64,000 bases of DNA from Aurantiacibacter gangjinensis (GTDB lineage: Bacteria; Pseudomonadota; Alphaproteobacteria; Sphingomonadales; Sphingomonadaceae), in assembly GCF_001886695.1 (NCBI RefSeq), contig NZ_CP018097.1, forward strand, positions 1,321,001 through 1,385,000, read 5' to 3'. The notes beneath the pieces were generated by a model that worked only from the letters and a program-made list of their open reading frames with translations, was not told the origin of the DNA and ran no database searches. Made by a program: the position numbers and the translations under genes. Positions 62,280 to 64,000 of the stretch are shown here, one piece after another (position 1 is the stretch's first letter; the number at the start of each line of letters is the position of its first letter).

Positions 62280-62375
62280 CTCCCCTCCCGATTGGCAGGA
62301 CAAAGGCCCGCTGGTATCCGCTGGTGGCATAACACTGGCGGGTATTGCCGCCTGCCATTGATACGGGGAAATTCG

Positions 62376-62912
62376 ATGCGCCTGATCCACAGCCTTTCGC
62401 TTGCAGCGGCCTTTGCGCTGGCAGCCTGCGGCAACAATGCCGACGAGGAACTGACCGACGAGGCGCTGTCCGCCGAGGAAGTGGGCGCGGCGATGAACGA
62501 CAACGGCACCATGTTGCAGCCGGGCGAATATACGACCAGCATGGAGCTGGTATCGTTCGAGATGCCGACTGCTTCGAGCATCGACATGGAAGCCTTGCAG
62601 GCAGCTTTCGAAGAAGGCGCCGCCAATCAGGCGAGCTTCTGCGCGACCGAGGCGATGGACCGGGAAAGCCTGATCTCCGCCATGACCGACAATAGCTGCG
62701 ACATCACCCGCATCACGGCAGAGGGTAACGACCTCGACCTCGCCATGACGTGCGACGCCGAAGACGGGCCCCAAGGGCGCATTACGCTGGCGGGCACGAT
62801 GGAAGAGACCAGCGCCGATCTGGAAATGCAGTTCTCCCAGCCCATCGAAGGTATCGGCGATGCCGATGTCACCGCGCGCATTTCGGCACGACGCACTGGA
62901 GATTGTTCATAA
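62376..62912 (+). CDS. DUF3617-family lipoprotein, copy 2
   Basis: 178 aa from ATG 62376. Lipobox ALAACGNNADEELTDEALSA, then GEYTTSMELVSFEMPTASSI, FCATEAMDRESLISAMTDNS and CDITRITAEGNDLDLAMTCD, ending GDCS. It shares the Cys spacing and the repeated GEY...C pattern with copy 1 (61692-62225). It looks like a tandem paralogue. Confidence 0.85.
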   Translation: MRLIHSLSLAAAFALAACGNNADEELTDEALSAEEVGAAMNDNGTMLQPGEYTTSMELVSFEMPTASSIDMEALQAAFEEGAANQASFCATEAMDRESLISAMTDNSCDITRITAEGNDLDLAMTCDAEDGPQGRITLAGTMEETSADLEMQFSQPIEGIGDADVTARISARRTGDCS

Positions 62913-62933
62913 GCACCGCTAAAGCTGGCGCTT

Positions 62934-63578
62934 ATGAACAAAGACATTCTAGCAGGCGGCATTGCTGCCTTACTCGCCATCACGCCCGCTGCTGCCGCAT
63001 GGCAGGACGCTGATCCCGATGACGTCCGTGCTGCGGAAGAGCGGATCGCCGGGGCTGTGGGCGAGATGGAAACCGACGAGAGCGATGTAGCTGCGAACGA
63101 GCGCAGCGGCTCGGTGGCTGACGGAGAGCTGTCTTCCAACGAACCATATCCCTGGCCGGACTTCATGAACGTGACGCCGATACCCGGCCGCTACAAAATG
63201 AAGATCTCTCTGGTCGATGTCGATTTGTCCGACAATTCTCTCGCTGCTGCGCTGACCACGCCGGAAATGCTGGCTGAAAATTTTGCTGAAACCGAAACAT
63301 ATTGTGTCGCTCCCGGCTCGCAGCGCAGCGAAAGATGGCTCGGTGATTTGAGCGACGACGATTGCAGCGCCCTTGAGACGACGGTTGACGGAAACAGCTT
63401 CACCCATGTCCTGCAATGCACGGAAGACGACGGAACCGAAATCACACTTGCGATAGATGGTGATGTGTACGACGACCGCGCCCGTATGGATGTGCAGGTT
63501 GATATGAACCCGGACGATACGGGGCCGGTTTCCCTCAAGATGCGGATCGCGTCCAACCGAACCGGCGATTGCGACTGA
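62934..63578 (+). CDS. DUF3617-like exported protein, copy 3 (no lipobox)
   Basis: 214 aa. Signal peptide MNKDILAGGIAALLAITPAAA without a lipobox Cys; the mature start is AWQDADPDDVRAAEERIAG, an acidic extension not found in copies 1 and 2. PGRYKMKISLVDVDLSDNSL, YCVAPGSQRSERWLGDLSDD and CSALETTVDGNSFTHVLQC then follow the family pattern, ending TGDCD. It starts 21 nt after copy 2. It probably is a soluble periplasmic relative of the two lipoproteins. Confidence 0.82.
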   Translation: MNKDILAGGIAALLAITPAAAAWQDADPDDVRAAEERIAGAVGEMETDESDVAANERSGSVADGELSSNEPYPWPDFMNVTPIPGRYKMKISLVDVDLSDNSLAAALTTPEMLAENFAETETYCVAPGSQRSERWLGDLSDDDCSALETTVDGNSFTHVLQCTEDDGTEITLAIDGDVYDDRARMDVQVDMNPDDTGPVSLKMRIASNRTGDCD

Positions 63579-63675
63579 TGCGCTAAGCGAGGCTTCGGAA
63601 ACATAGCTTCGCCGGCTCGTTCACCTGCGCACAAGGCGGTTTTGTTACAATCGCCAGGATTGAACGATCGACAGC

Positions 63676-64000
63676 ATGGATAGCCAGCCAACTTCACGCA
63701 CGCCCGTCGATGGCGCTGATGCTGCGAGCGGCAGCGGGCTGGGTGCGCAAATTTCCCGTCGGTTGGAGCTGTTGCAAGGCGAGGAGCCTCCCGAAGCGCA
63801 CAAGCCGCCCCTGCGGCTGTTCCCGGCAGAAGTCCTGAACTTTCTCGAACCCATCAAGCGCAAGTTCCGCGCGCCGCTGGATATCGCGCCTGCGGACGCC
63901 CCGAAGGTCGTGATCCTGCTGCCCGGCTTCGCCACCCACCCCTGGCGCATGCGCTATATGGCGGAGCAGTTGGAGCGCGCCGGCCACAAGGTCAAAAAAT
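63676..64000 (+). CDS. Alpha/beta-hydrolase-fold protein, 5' part only (cut by window edge)
   Basis: The frame starts MDSQPTSRTPVDGADAASG and is open at base 64000 (108 aa so far). After a Pro/charged lead (RLELLQGEEPPEAHKPPLRL) comes KVVILLPGFATHPWRMRYMA and EQLERAGHKVKK, where PGFATHPWRMRYMA is the first core strand plus the oxyanion loop of a lipase-like hydrolase. The nucleophile lies outside the window, so activity cannot be judged. Confidence 0.78.
   Translation, partial: MDSQPTSRTPVDGADAASGSGLGAQISRRLELLQGEEPPEAHKPPLRLFPAEVLNFLEPIKRKFRAPLDIAPADAPKVVILLPGFATHPWRMRYMAEQLERAGHKVKK

Noticed and set aside
63223-63235. ATTTGTCCGACAA, a near match of the island palindrome
   Set aside because: One base shorter in the centre and inside the third DUF3617-type gene; probably chance.

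Overview
The window is about 64 kb of GC-rich bacterial DNA. Dense 4-nt ATGA gene overlaps, TonB-dependent receptors, DUF3617 and DUF1838 proteins, tandem MmgE/PrpD and CaiB/BaiF genes, and a hemC-hemD-mitofilin-like order point to an alphaproteobacterium. It is probably one of the Sphingomonadales, perhaps Erythrobacteraceae; the genus is inference. I see no rRNA, tRNA, CRISPR array, insertion sequence or phage gene.

Positions 1-28,128 hold a large catabolic island. It has two TonB-dependent receptors, a LysR-type and a GntR/UTRA regulator, a DUF1838 protein and a small membrane protein. One operon (8975-13825) encodes a HpcH/CitE-type lyase, MaoC hydratase, acyl-CoA dehydrogenase and two class III CoA-transferases. 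A second (14631-24404), in which nearly every gene overlaps or abuts the next, encodes two MmgE/PrpD proteins, a PaaK-like adenylating enzyme, an amidase, a HapK/REDY-like protein, an SDR, a PuuE-like C-N hydrolase, an enoyl-CoA hydratase, a VOC protein, an exported protein and a YciI protein. A satellite divergon (24391-28128) adds an AhpD-like protein, an exported protein, an NADPH-dependent reductase and a tandem alpha/beta-hydrolase fold protein. The enzymes suggest TonB-dependent import, hydrolysis of amide or cyclic amide bonds, CoA activation, dehydrogenation, hydration and retro-Claisen cleavage. I cannot name the substrate.

The island is tied together by a palindrome, ATTTGTCCGGACAAAT. 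Four perfect copies, two with one mismatch and one degenerate copy lie only in the promoter regions of the receptors, the LysR/membrane-protein divergon, the DUF1838/lyase divergon and the satellite divergon. It looks like the operator of one regulon.

Positions 28,150-31,448 encode the lower homogentisate pathway (maiA divergent from hmgA-fahA), closed by a strong terminator and a palindromic repeat. Positions 31,769-36,523 are a MacAB-TolC-type efflux operon. Positions 36,777-46,875 (all minus) hold a DUF3445 protein, an esterase, two OmpA-family proteins (one with 25 consecutive prolines), glutaryl-CoA dehydrogenase, a single-domain response regulator, a helix-hairpin-helix membrane protein with a 30-aa membrane peptide upstream, and two paralogous VWA (YfbK-like) lipoproteins.

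Positions 47,017-61,602 are mostly housekeeping: a flippase, gpsA and tsaD divergent from hemC-hemD-mitofilin-like, a UbiH-type monooxygenase, a DsbD/ScsB-type protein, small envelope proteins and uvrB. The right end carries three DUF3617-type envelope proteins in a row and the start of an alpha/beta hydrolase cut by the window edge.
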